From: Tanypteryx hageni
Taxonomy: Eukaryota; Arthropoda; Insecta; Odonata; Petaluridae
Direction of reading: 5' to 3'
DNA: 64,000 nucleotides
Assembly: GCA_028673005.1 (NCBI GenBank)
Contig: CM054118.1
Span: 65,033,401 to 65,097,400, forward strand
The position numbers and the translations under genes were made by a program. The notes beneath the pieces were generated by a model, which had not been told where the DNA came from, made no database searches, and worked only from the letters and a program-made list of their open reading frames with translations. This document shows positions 47,715 through 59,460 of the stretch, in pieces (the stretch's first letter is position 1; each line of letters starts with the position of its first letter).

Positions 47715-48229
47715 CATAATTACGCCGAGAAATAAAATTTTAGGCGCCGTTGCTTGTTTCAGGCAATACCGTGTAGCTTTCTAGGTTTATCCCTGAAATC
47801 TTAATTTGTGAAACGCTTTCAAAGTGGATGTATGGCCTAGGTAACGTCATTGGTCTTAAAGCAGTTTGCGAAACCGTGTGCGAATCGTAGCTGCAAAATT
47901 GCCTTCCTCCGTGGTAATTCACCAGTCGTTTATTTATTAAATTGCCACTGTGCACGGCTTCTTTTCGCTGAAATACACTCTTGCTTAACTCGACTATCCT
48001 ATGGTTTGTCAAATTCGGTGGTTTTCAGCCTTCGTATTTGATTAACTCCTTTGATAATTTTTGTATATTTAAAAGGTGCACGAAAGTAAAATGATGAAAT
48101 AAAAATCGCAAAATGAAGTAAAAGTCAAATCAACAACACAAGCTTTATAAAACGAAAAACGACCCTTTTTCTAATCTACGGGCTTGTCACCCTATATCAT
48201 TTTTCTGTTTTTAATAATACTTAGTTATT
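47715..48229. other. No recognised gene or repeat
   Basis: Short frames only. Confidence 0.3.
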
Positions 48230-48580
48230 TGTTCCCGATGGCTGATGCAAGTTCATATAGCATTGAAGAATGGCTTGTAGTATCACTTGGCTCGTTGACA
48301 AACATAGGTATGAAAGATTTAAGGTAATCTTTTATATGTCTTAGCATCGTCGTTTTCGGAATATCAAGGTCTTTTTCGTAGTGACTTTTTGGGCGAGCTT
48401 TGAACTGATACGGCAGTCTCTGTGAATTGATCCTCTCGATTAGGTCTTCCAGTCCTTTTCTGTCGAAAATTGATCTTTTTTGGTGGTGATTCTTTGTCGA
48501 ATCTCTCACAAGTCTTTTTGAACATCGTTCGTAGTTTTTCCGGCCTGTGATATTTCATGAGCCCATGAACTTGCATCAGC
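48230..48580 (-). pseudogene. DUF4817-like helix-turn-helix transposon relic
   Basis: Two overlapping minus-strand frames join by a frameshift near 48365-48380. The first gives KRTGRPNREDQFTETAVSVQ and SSPKKSLRK; the second continues DIPKTTMLRHIKDYLKS. The sequence K-TGRP...(V)-SPKKS-R----DIPKTT-LRHI is the DUF4817-type HTH region found N-terminal to mariner-like endonuclease frames in insects. No catalytic domain follows, so this is a truncated remnant. Confidence 0.6.
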
Positions 48581-49814
48581 CTACTGGAACAAATAACTAA
48601 TTATCATTTAAAACAGGAAAAAATGACAAGGAGTGACAAGACGTCTGGACCAAAAAAAAGACCGTGTAACCTCTCGAGTATGAATTTCTTGCTTGTAAAC
48701 AGTTTTAAACGGCCACGCGAAAACATAAAAAAGGATGTCTTTAACTCAACGCCCCCTCGTAGGTGAAAACTTATCCGAAAATTGTAAAGGGCAATCGGAG
48801 GGTAAAAATATGGTAAAATCGGGTAAAACCCGAAAAATCCGTACCCTAGTTATAGCCTATCGGGAAAATTACATCTCCGCCGCTGTTTGAACTATTTTCG
48901 TCATCTATAATTTGTAAAGACGCGAATATCTGTTATTTAACGGTACTAAATTCATCTGGAAGCGTTAAAATACTTTCTTTTTTTTAAGGGGGGTTTTCCG
49001 ACACCCCTGCACTCCATAAGAAAAGCATTGGTATCAGTTTCGGGCATTATAAAATCGCATTTTAAAATTAGTTAGAATCAAGATACGAAGTCGGGGCCTA
49101 AACGGTTGTGTTGGAAAAAGAAAGAAGTTCATTTTGGTTACCGTGAAAATTCAACTACGTTCCGAATTTCCCGAAAAATCCGTTTTTAATACGACAAAAC
49201 GCGACTTGCAAACAATGAGAATTGTCAGTTACCATGGCCACGTCATTTGAGCGAGTGGTAATATTGGGTGTATACTCGCGAGCCCCTTGACGATATTACG
49301 TCATTTTGTTTGTTTACATGGATTTCGAACATTTTTTAAGAATAAGTGAACTTTTCTCCTTTGAATTGAAGAACCATTTTATTCGTTATTGCAGCATCGT
49401 TTAAAAAATTAATTAAATTAATTTCTTTAAGCCAAGCAAAAACATTTTAAACGGTATAAGTAATATTAAAATAGAGCCCCTTGACGATATTACGTCATTT
49501 TGTTTGTTTACATTTATCTTGATTTGTCTTTAAGTTGAGCCTGTTTATTCTGTATTATTTACGAAGAAAGAAGTTCAAAAGAACTTAGCAAGGTCAGTTA
49601 TTTTTATTTATCACATCACTCGGAAAATTAAAAAAATAAAATTATAATTATCCTTACTCCTAATACAGGTTAATTATAAATAGAATCTTCTGTTCTATTT
49701 ACGAAGAAAGAAGTTTACGTCTTTTGTCAAATAAATGTGTCTGATCAAATTAATTATTTTAAAAAATCAAGATCAACTTAATGTGACCCCGAAGCGTCAC
49801 AGGCTCACTAGTAG
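48581..49814. other. Intergenic or intronic; contains an exact 40-bp direct repeat
   Basis: A block beginning GAGCCCCTTGACGATATTAC occurs at about 49280-49319 and 49474-49513 without a mismatch over about 40 bases, 194 bases apart. A second pair, TTTACGAAGAAAGAAGTT, occurs near 49558 and 49697. No coding motif. Confidence 0.65.
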
Positions 49815-49995
49815 GCTTATAGTTTCATCATTGTGTCGGTCTGCCCGACCTCCCTATTAACTTTTGAGCCAGTAGACCCATTTTCATGACACTTGGTGCA
49901 AATCTCTTGTTACTTGGACCGAGTTCCCGAGGATAGTTTTTGTTGCGAAGATTGAAGTCCTGGGTTCGATTCCAGGAACTATCCTTCCCATTTGA
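49815..49995 (+). repeat. tRNA-derived SINE-like copy, plus strand
   Basis: Contains GGACCGAGTTCCCGAGGATA, then GAAGTCCTGGGTTCGATTCC and AGGAACTATCC. GGATAGT and ACTATCC pair as a 7-base outer stem with a normal T-arm between, but there is little room (about 21 bases) for anticodon and D arms, so it is tRNA-derived, not a tRNA. It matches 39425-39600 in reverse. Confidence 0.65.
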
Positions 49996-50246
49996 TTTGC
50001 GTGATAAATCTGAAATCCGTCCTGCAGGGTAATTTTCTCTTGCACATTAAAATATATCGGAGCGTGTTTTGTACTGTTCTATGAGGAAAGGAATGAAGAT
50101 TCAAATTTTTATCGTAGAATATTTCTTATCGATCGTATGTCTTTGGATTTTCCATAAATACTTGCGTTTTTGCAGTTTTTATCGCTCATTACTAGTGTTG
50201 CCATAGCAACAACTATTGTTGGACTCGGATTCAGTATAGTCTAGTA

Positions 50247-51429
50247 CTGAGATGGCGAACCTATGGCACGCGGAACGATTTTGGTTGGCACTCCAAAAAT
50301 GGAATAAGAAATAAAATGTGCTACACGCTAATACAACGACGTGACAAAAATGACTCAGAGAATCTAATAAATATAGGTATTGAAAGGATGCGAAAGAGAG
50401 GCTTCATTTACCAGCTGTTTGAAGTTTACCGCTGTAACTAGCTATTTTAGCACCCGGGGCAAACTACCAAATATGCGCCCCCTCCATAAAAATTTCTCTA
50501 ATACCTATATGGATTTATAGCGAACAATTAATAAATAAAAATCAGCTATTTCTTACTATAATCGTGCATAATTTAAATGCATAATTATAAATATAATTAC
50601 ATACATAATTTAAATACAGAACGTATAAATATTTTAATATTAAAGAGTTGTTCTATGCGATTTCAATGCAGCAAACTCATCAATAGCGTCATCGAAATTT
50701 ATAGTTTCTGCTATGCGTAATGTCTGGAACAGGTATAGTAGTGAAATCTCCCGTCCTTGTGGCATGCACAAGTTGCCTTTAACAATGTTTGTGCCCCTAC
50801 GTTAGTTACTCCCAGGGCAGATATCCCTCTTGCCCCGCCCTAGTTACGGCGCTGGCCGGAGGTATATCACCATCGGTTGTTATGATTACTCGCCGGCGGC
50901 CCAATATACACCTGGGATCAGCACAAAATTTAGTATTTGACATTTTTATTGTATCGTTAATATCTGCTAAGTTTTTAATTGGAATTTGTCAAACTGAAAT
51001 TGAGGCATTGGATCACTCCGTTCATGTCATGCATCTTCTTCATTCCTTCATTTACGTCATTTATTAAATCGTTTTTAAGTATAATGGTTTTTCATGAGAT
51101 AACTATATTTTTTTCCAAATAGAGAGTGCCACCTCCACCAAAGATAACATTATCCATTAATATAACCTATTTTTCGTTGGCGTTTAATAATATTTGTGCA
51201 GTCTTGAAGAATTCGATAAATAACGAAAAAACTATATTTCTTACTTTGTTTTCGATATATCATTCGAATCATTTAGTATATATTTCTTCCTGTGTGGGGA
51301 AAGACATACTATATGCTATACTCTACGAATAGACACAAGATTTTTTTATGATACTGGCACGCCAACAGGCAAATTTTCTTTTATTAAGGTGATTGTGGCA
51401 CGCGAGCTAGAAAAGGTTCGCCATCACTG
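50247..51429. mobile_element. Non-autonomous hAT element, 1183 bp, with exact 8-bp target duplication
   Basis: Left end CTGAGATGGCGAACCTATGG; right end read inward CAGTGATGGCGAACCTTTTC. GTCTAGTA flanks both sides exactly (50239-50246 and 51430-51437); TA in the middle matches the preference of the Buster branch of hAT. Frames inside (92 and 68 codons) are hydrophobic and show no hAT dimerisation motif, so it is non-autonomous or decayed. It contains a second GC-rich insertion (50431-50855). Confidence 0.9.
50431..50855. mobile_element. Nested transposon fragment with GCCGTAACTAG ends
   Basis: Left end GCTGTAACTAGCTATTTTAG then CACCCGGGGC; right end read inward CCAGCGCCGTAACTAGGGCG then GGGC. 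It lies wholly inside the 1183-bp hAT element, so it inserted later. CAGCGCCGTAACTAG is a plausible hAT-type terminus, but the target duplication is not visible. Confidence 0.55.
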
Positions 51430-51437
51430 GTCTAGTA

Positions 51438-53827
51438 CATGCGTTATTTTTGCCACACAAATACGCGTGATCAATTTACCTTTTCTTTCGAATGTATTTG
51501 TAATATTTATAACGGTAAATTATGAAATTTTGGAAAACAAAGAGCAACATATTCGCGGTGTAAGCATTGAATAAATGATTAAATGGAAGGTAGGCATCAT
51601 AAATTCCGTTTGGATCATCTTGTTTAACTTTCGGATGAACATAATTCTCGATGGAGGTGAATTTTTAAATTTGATTTCTGTCTGCACGTGAGTGATTTTT
51701 GGGAAAATTCGAGTTCATTGTTGTAATATAGAGGCCTCCTTTTTAACGACACCTGGCACCGTATTATTTTAAATAGATTGGTAAGCGTTAAAACAGAGAA
51801 AAATTCTCTTCTAGATTCCAATCGACCGAACAAGAATTTAGTCTGTGAATTTTTAACATTTCGATGTGGAAATTGATTTAAAACTGATCTTTTCTCTTTC
51901 AAATCATGTCATATTTTAGTACAATAATAACCGTCGGCAGTCATTTTTAAAATTACGAACAAAATCTCGAATCTTAAAAATGGAATTCAAGGGTGAACGC
52001 GGGTCTATTTTTCGTTCGTCCAGTCCTCGAATATCGACCTTTTAGACGAGGAGGCATTATGATGCTGCCGTGTCAGAACTTACGGAGGAATTGAATGCCC
52101 AGATAATTTTAATTGAAATGAGTGCCGTCAGAATCGATGTAGATTCGCAAGATATATTTACAGCGGTAGTCGTAATCTTGGAAATAACGCGAAATGGCCG
52201 GTGGAAATTTCCTGGTTTTTACTATGAAGTAATTGTGAGCGTAAACCCAGCGTACGTTATCAATTACGCATGTAGCGAAGGCGCCACCAGTTATAGACTT
52301 TCGAGTTAGGGATATCTACCGACTTGTGTCCTATTCGATCCATTTTAGTTTCCGCCCTCTCATAACGTCATGTCGAAGGCGTTCGCCTCCAGCTCAATTC
52401 CAGGAAATGCTGTGAAAACGGTCATCAAAATCGATCGGATGTGGTTTATCGCTCTCGCCCTTAGTTTCCTCGATAGATATTCATCAAAACGTCGGTTATT
52501 GCACCGGATTCTTTTAACGTGTTGAATTTTTCTTCGAGAGAAAAGATGGAATTCATTCAAGAGTGATCCTCTCAGACAAATGATCGGTTAAGAAGAAAGA
52601 AAGATCAATTAGCATAGGTGCCATTGTTGCATACGTAATGTACACGCACGATTCTTACGTAATTTTGGAATTTGGTGGTGGCAGCTTCTTCCTCGGTAAT
52701 TAGTTCATTTATGCGCTTCCGTCTTTAATTTCTTTCCGTATTCAATTATACACTCTATTTTTATTTTTCCTCTTACTTTTTCGTCTCCGCCATCGTTTCC
52801 TGCACCATTCTAAGCTACCTTTTTTTCATTGTGCCCATGTCTCTTTTGTGGTCCTTATAAAACAGCTGCAGCGGGTTGTAGCATTTATCCTTGGACCATA
52901 AATTCTTATTTCTGGTTGCAATTTAAAAGTACTATTTAGTTTCTTTCGGAGTAAAAATTCTTCTCTTTTCACTTATCTGCCGTCAGGCAATTTCCTCGCG
53001 ATTTTTCAATGTCTCGTCATATCGACATATGAAGTTGTATGTTGAGATCTTGACAAAATACCACAAGCCAAGGTTACGGATCAGTTGAATAGAATTTTCC
53101 TCATATTTAGAACAGAGGTCTTTAGAAAAATTCATCGGTCTCAAAATCAGCGTCGCTCGTGGCGTCGGGCCTCCGAGACATGATTTTTTTTATTCGCAAG
53201 CGTTTTGGTGGTTGTTAACGTGTCCTGCGGGAAGAAAGGCGGCCCCCGTTCCGTGGCTGCTTCTCCTCCCCAAATTACCCTGTCTGACATCCCTAACTGC
53301 GCAGTCCTCACCGTGCCTAAGCGTTCCGTCCTATTCATAGACAAAGGTCGTGACCGAAAAGGGGTCGGTGGGGGAGCAACGAGGGGGGGTGTTCGATTTT
53401 AGGCCAACGGGCTAAAGAATATCCTCACGGAACGCCGGCCTCGCAGCCGCGCCATTTGTGATCTTCCAATGGTTGGACGAGTAACGGAATATCAGCCAAG
53501 ACAGGAATTCGGCTAATTATGCGCCTTAACTGACGGCATTATCGTTTTAAGACCAATCGCTACTTCGTGCAGCAGGAACGGCAGTGGGCATTTTCTGTTT
53601 GTGTTTTATGAGGGATTCTCAAAGGAAAAAGCTCCCTGTGTATTGGCTTCGTCCGCATGTACGTATGCAGCGCGCTACTTATTTCCTTGAAAGTTATTTT
53701 AGATTTTTATCGACGTAGAGAGCGAAAATGACATACGCGCGTCAAATCACTCGACCAAGGCTGCCAAAGGTAAACTTTTCGCTTTAACACGTACAATATT
53801 CGCCTAAGAAAATTACCATCGCATATA
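51438..53827. other. No recognised gene or repeat
   Basis: AT-rich to about 53150, then a GC-richer patch to 53450. Short frames only, none with a motif. Confidence 0.3.
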
Positions 53828-53835
53828 CTGTAGAG

Positions 53836-54143
53836 CAGGGCCCCTCAACCCGGCGCCCTTCATAAAATTCCTTGGCGCCCGCTACTAGGGCTATGGCAAG
53901 TCATTTGCTGAGGAGGTGCAATAAGATAGTACAGAAGAAGTACAAACTCAATTTTCTCATTAAAAATTTCAAGATTCACCTTATTTATTATTAATAAATT
54001 TTGTATTCAAATTAAAATATTTTTGTTTGAAAATAAAAAAAGAATCGAACCCATTTCTCTTAGCTTTATTTTTCTGTGTACCCCGCAATCCTTCTCTGAA
54101 TTCGCAAATGCGCCCTCAAGGCTGAAAAGGTCGCAGGCCCCTG
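53836..54143. mobile_element. hAT MITE, 308 bp, first of three contiguous hAT insertions
   Basis: Left end CAGGGCCCCTCAACCCGGCG; right end read inward CAGGGGCCTGCGACC. Flanks CTGTAGAG (53828-53835) and CTGTAGAA (54144-54151) form an 8-base target duplication with one change. The right flank is shared with the next element. No coding capacity; GGCGCCC blocks lie near the left end. Confidence 0.85.
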
Positions 54144-54649
54144 CTGTAGAACAGTGGTTCTCAGGCAGATTCGTCAGGCGACCTGTCTGGGTGTTTTGGT
54201 CATCTTAAGACATTTGGGCGCCCTGGGCGAACAAAATTTGGCGCCCTTGTGGGATATGAGGAGCAATTACAAGTACAATTCTGTGCAAGAAAAGTACTAA
54301 AAGTCTTATGCTTGAATTTGATAATATTTTATTAAGTTAAAACCAATTTTCCATTTGATTAACTGTCAATATGAAATTTTTAATGTACGTGTTTAACACC
54401 GTCTAATTTCGATTTAAACAACCACAAAATAGTAGTACTAGCTTTTTTTGCACGGAATTGTACTTATTTGTGAAAAAATATATAACTTCGTTTTTATATA
54501 TATTTTTATTTAACTTTGAAAACAAAAGAAGTCGATATTTTTTTAAATGCAAAACAAAATTGAATGCTAAAATATAATATAAAATGTATTTATTTTAAAT
54601 AAACTTTTTCCTGCATTTATTTTGGGAGAATTCATTAATTATATCATTC

Positions 54650-56331
54650 AGGTCCATATTTTCCAAAAAATCAGATTCTATAGCTAGAACACTTCAGTTA
54701 TTAAGTTTGCACTGTCCTAACGATGAACGAAGATAATTTTTGATCCTATTAAGTTCAGAAAAGGATCTTTCTCTGGAACAATTAGTACAGGCAATACTTT
54801 TAAAAAACCAATATTAAAATCAATTATTGTTTTTAAACTAATCTCTGCATTTGATGTTATTTTATTATCTGACAAAATATTAGCGTTTAAAATGCAAACA
54901 CTCTTCAATAAAATTCTCCTCCAAATCATCTGGGTATGCATTATACAGATTAGTAGCTTTCTCTCTAATCATATCTTCATATAATTTTTTTAAATTAATT
55001 AAAATGCCAAATTTAGAATAAATGTCATCATAAGCACATTTTCTTTTTTTAATTTCCGTCAGAAGATTATCAATAATTAAATAATACGTATTTATACGGA
55101 AATCTTCATTTTTATCAAATTCTATATCTGCTGATTTACTTTCGTCGAACTCTTTTTTTTTCATATTTCTTGTTATTTTGTACTCATTGCATCCAGATAA
55201 TTCATCCCCATTTACTTTATAATAACTAAAACTATCTACATTGCGTTAATCCTGTATGTACCCTTCTAGTGAACTATATAAATTTACTGCACTTTCAATA
55301 TCAATTTCAATTTTTTGAAGGGTAGTATTAGTTTTATTCATGGTCCCCAACATATTCCAAAATGAGATCATCAAAGCAGTTTTCAATAAATTTAGCTTAT
55401 TTTCCAAGCCTGTTGTTTCGACTTTGGCAGAAGGTTTCTGTGTAGAATTGTCAGATATTTCATTTAGCGCATTCTTAAAACATTCATAACCTATAACTAT
55501 TGCATTAACTGCTTCGGCACTTGCAGACCAGCGCGTGTTACTTAATGTTTTCGGTACCTTACATTTCGGCGATAAATGACTTTTCAATATTTCCCACCTG
55601 CATGTTGAAGCCGCAAAGAAATTATATAAATTTTGAACGAACAAAAATAATTTTGTGGCTTCCAGACAACTTTCCACTGCAGATTCTCCAATTAAATTTA
55701 CTGTATGTGCTGCGCATGACACATAAATGGCAACACCTGACATATTGGAAGCGTTATCATAAGATTGTCCTCTACAATCTTGCAAATTAAGGTCTATATC
55801 TGTTAGAATTTTCATAACGCAATTTTCCATTTATTCTCTTTTATGATCTACATTTTCAACAAAGGTCAAAAATCTTTCTACTGCCATTCTGGCAGTATTA
55901 ACATATCTAATCACAATCGTTAACTGGTCTGAGTGTGAAATGTCAGGTGTCGAGTCAGTTATTAATGAAAAGTATTTGGCTTCCTTTAATTCGGAAACAA
56001 TAGAATTCTGGACATTATTTCCCGAAATGTTAATAAATTCATCACAAATTCCTGTTGACGGGTATGATACATTTCCAGTACCTTTATTTGCGAAATCTGA
56101 TAAATGCTTTTGTAACAACGAATCGAATTCTGCTAATAGTTCTATACATCCCAAATAATTTCCATTATTTTTATTTCCGATAATTTGATTGCTGCCTCGG
56201 AAAGCCAATCCTCTCCACCTTAACAATTTTATAACTTCAACTATTGGTTGGTTGGTGACAATTTTAAATCGTGTATATCTCAAAAACGGTAAAAGATAAT
56301 GTTCGAAATGTTCCAGGAATGCTTGAATCAC
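54650..56331 (-). pseudogene. hAT (ZMYM1-like, DUF4371) transposase, inactivated
   Basis: The minus-strand reading has GLAFRGSNQIIGNKNNGNYL then GCIELLAEFD, the DUF4371 entry. A TAA follows VDHKRE, and the same frame resumes with DCRGQSYDNASNMSG, SCAAHTVNLIG and NTRWSASAEAV, the RNase H-like core. A second TAA follows GYIQD, with the same frame open again to EENFIEECLHFK. The C-terminal dimerisation block RERSFSELNRIKNYLRSSLG lies in another frame and ends at a stop near 54715, after which SVLAIES remains open. So there are about three stops and one frameshift, recent-looking damage. The N-terminal zinc finger is not visible. Confidence 0.85.
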
Positions 56332-56374
56332 ATATTAAAAGTGATTGACAAAACAATATTTGGAAAACGATCCG

Positions 56375-56420
56375 GGTTCGACTCCAGGGGATTATTTCCA
56401 TTTCTTGCAAGGTATCAACG
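56375..56420 (+). repeat. tRNA-like B-box remnant (possible SINE)
   Basis: CGATCCGGGTTCGACTCCAG then GGGATTATTTCCATTT resembles 57148-57195 (CCGAGTTCGACTCCAGGAGA with TTATTTCAGTTTTTCGTAAG). No A box visible. Short and uncertain. Confidence 0.4.
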
Positions 56421-57147
56421 ATATTCGGATCTGGACCATGGTAAAGAAAACATTTTCAAGTTTCTTATTCTATTCGTCTTTTTTCGCCTTCAGGTCTAAA
56501 TCGCTAAAATTAATCGTCTGAATGATATATTTTGGAAAATTCTTGGCATTTAAACGAAATATTGCCTTGCCTACCAATTACATTGTTAAACCTCGATATC
56601 CTATCGTTATTTCAATCCTTATGGGTTTAAGCGTGCTTTTAAGGCTTTTAATACGAGAAGAAGAGAAAGACGGAAGGAGGGGAAATGATTTTCCTAGCAA
56701 TCTATGTAAACAACGTTCATTGCGTTTATTTACGAGAAAGAATACCTAAAAAGCTGAAATACTAATCAAAAGGATTTAAAATCGTAACGAGCTAAATCCA
56801 ATATAATTGAATAAAAACGGTATTATAATCTGAGAAACGTGCTGGACGTTTTAGTAAACAAACGGAGCATGTATGTATGTATGAAGTAAAGGATTGGGCG
56901 ATAGGTTACGGGAATTAGGTAGAAGAATAGAGGAATTGAGGACGGTTTGGGAAATTGGGAGAGACAGGTTTAAAAGAATCGAAGAATCACAAAAATAATA
57001 ATAAAAGGCTATGTTGTCCTTCCGTTGGTCTGATTGTCAAGCTGTTAAAACGCAAATAACTCGATCAAGGATGTAGATAGAAAATTGAAAATTGGCAGAA
57101 ATAACCTATTCGAATATAAAAATGCTTTGCCGAAATAAAATTCACGA

Positions 57148-57195
57148 AGAAGTCCCGAGTTCGACTCCAGGAGATTATTTCAGTTTTTCGTAAGG
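57148..57195 (+). repeat. tRNA-like B-box remnant (possible SINE)
   Basis: Partner of 56375-56420, about 780 bases to the right in the same orientation, sharing GTTCGACTCCAGG and the following TTATTTC. A third, reversed relative may lie near 33315. Confidence 0.4.
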
Positions 57196-57658
57196 TAACA
57201 CGGAAAAATCGACTTTTTGCCGTGCAGGCTCTTGTTCTTTTGGTAATTAAAATTGGAAAAACTTGACCTACGATCATCCGATTTGAACTGTTTTAAAGAA
57301 AAATTAATAAAGTCACTTATTCTCTTCTTCTTTTTCCGAAATCGCTCGATTCTTCGACCTTGAAGAAGCCAACTATAACTCTGGAGAAACGTCGTCGAGC
57401 ATCAAAGATGACAGCGTGGCGGAATACCCGAGAAACCGCTCAAGTACAAATCAAAACTAATTAGCTAATAGATTAACATTTGGGACTGCAATTCGGAATA
57501 ATATCTTTTTAAAATCCAGCTATGAAGGCAATCCTGGAAAAGCTTGACTCTGTACAAAATTCAAACGAACATTTTCCGAGAATTCCCGGTTCCTTAACTC
57601 TACTTGCAACCCCCCTAAAAATCCCCTCCCTCACCGTTTGAGAAGCACTGCTGTAGAG

Positions 57659-57966
57659 CATGGATTTTCAACCTTTTTTCTTTACGTAGCCCTTAGAGGA
57701 TTTTTTTATGGTTACATACCCCAAGTTTATTTTAAAGAGACAAATTAATAGCACTTGCATTAAGATAGATAACTAATGTTTATAACATTAAAACAGTTTT
57801 GGCGTTTTTTTCATAACGTTATTCTTAGTTGTAACATTGCAACTTTTGATTCTGAAGTTGTGCATGAAAAACGAAGTAAAATTATAACCTTTAACATCTT
57901 CGCGTACCCCTTCAAAAGTCTTGACGTACCACTAGGGGTACGCGTACCCTCGGCTGATTACTTCTG
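57659..57966. mobile_element. hAT MITE, 308 bp, third of three contiguous insertions
   Basis: Left end CATGGATTTTCAACC; right end read inward CAGAAGTAATCAGCCGAGGG. Flanks CTGTAGAG (57651-57658) and CTGTGGAG (57967-57974) differ at one base. An internal GGGGTACGCGTACCC is a palindrome of the kind seen in such ends. The left flank is shared with the 3.5 kb element, so the three insertions are continuous. Confidence 0.8.
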
Positions 57967-57974
57967 CTGTGGAG

Positions 57975-59460
57975 CAAGCCATTCATTATACATTTGTTTT
58001 TGTATGATCATCCATTGGAGAATTCATACTTCCACAAAAGTTGTCTTTAGCATTTCATCATCATGTTGAAGCATTTTGAGTTTGGGACGTCTATTAAAAT
58101 AGAAAACGAAAATTACATACTCTGGTCATATCGCCAAGTCAGAAATGCCGCAATGCTTATAAAGAATTTTTTAAATTTTATATCCTAAACCCTTGGATTC
58201 AAATTCAGTATTTAGAAATTAAAAATATATTGAATAGCTTATTTGAATCTTGGCGCCCTTCGAAAAACCAATTAGCGCTAGTTAGACTAACCCCAAAAGC
58301 AGGGATGTTCGAGAATGTAGGGTATAGATTTTTTTTAAATGCAATGCAGTATTTGTGTGGAAATTCAATTCCTTTGTTTGCTTAATAAACAATGTGAAGG
58401 ACTCGTTCAATTAATTAATGCAATAAAAGCAGTTCATTAAATACTTCTACCTTAGTCTGGGTTACATCTTTATTTGAGCTTTTTATTGCAACTTAATTTA
58501 GTACTCCGTATATTTTTGGAGTCGGTTTGGTTAAAATCATTCCTAACACATTCAATTTGACATTTTGACACCGTATATTTCGATAGAATAGTTTTGTATG
58601 ATTAAGTGCAATTACTAGGTGTATATTTAGAGTGCCAAGTTAATTCGTCACGTATGCCGCATAGGACAGGTGCTTTTAGATGTGCCATCCCCTTGTCATA
58701 AAACAAGAAGGCATGCTGAATTATTTGTGGAGGTAGTAACTTTAGTTGCTGACTTTCGCTTTATGAAAAATCGGAATCGCTTTTTTCCACAGAACGCATT
58801 ATTAGGCGTTCTTTACCAGCGAAGCGGTAATAGCGGAACGCCATAGGGTCACGTCTGGTTCGTCCGCATATTTTGTTTACATCGATCGCGAAGACGGTTC
58901 TCTCAGCAAACAAAAATTAAAAATCCGAATATTTCTCTCCCTTGCCTTTTTATGATCTGTGAGGTAGATTAAGAAATTTATTCGGATAGAGAGGACTTCA
59001 TTTACCTCAAAAACGTCCGCGAGGCCTCATGATTACGAGTTCTAGTTTCGGAGATAAAAATTCGAGAATCGCCCAATTTTTCGATAACGTTTCATATATA
59101 AAAATCTATTAAAATTACCGTAGGATTTGATTTATAAAAATTTTAGACAAGGCATCCGCAATTTTGCACGCAAGCACGATTATGATCCCATTTAATCTGA
59201 TAAAGATCTCTTCAAGTAATGAAAACATATTGATCGTGAGTAATCACACTAAGGTTGTATTATTTTTGTTATTGCCGCAACTATATAGTTTTAATACACG
59301 AGTTGTGGGTGCTTGCATACTGCAAACGCTTAAAAAAATCACCATACATCAAGATCTAAATTCGTAAATAAACCAACGCGATCTCCAGGGCAACAGCCCT
59401 TGAGCCACGCGGAGCCCATATGTATCCTATAATATAATTGGTTTACTTTACCTCTTTGTC
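57975..59460. other. No recognised gene
   Basis: AT-rich. 59380-59400 contains CCAGGGCAACAGCCCTTGAG, a small self-complementary block at the left edge of the tandem-repeat region. No coding signal. Confidence 0.3.

Larger units (their letters stand above)
54152..57650 (-). mobile_element. hAT transposon, 3499 bp, carrying damaged transposase; second of three
   Basis: Left end CAGTGGTTCTCAGGCAG; right end read inward CAGTGCTTCTCAAACGG. Flanks CTGTAGAA (54144-54151) and CTGTAGAG (57651-57658) complete an 8-base target duplication. A minus-strand DUF4371-type transposase occupies 54650-56331. A second set of end-like sequence (GGGCGCCCTGGGCGAAC near 54210) could mean that the transposase belongs to another hAT nested inside. 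Two B-box-like stretches (GGTTCGACTCCAGG at 56375, GAGTTCGACTCCAGG at 57158) look like SINE insertions in the 5' part. Confidence 0.75.

Noticed and set aside
58240..58300. GGCGCCCTTCG as the right end of another hAT element
   Set aside because: Only a few bases match the GGCGCCCTTG block near 54240; no inverted repeat or target duplication.
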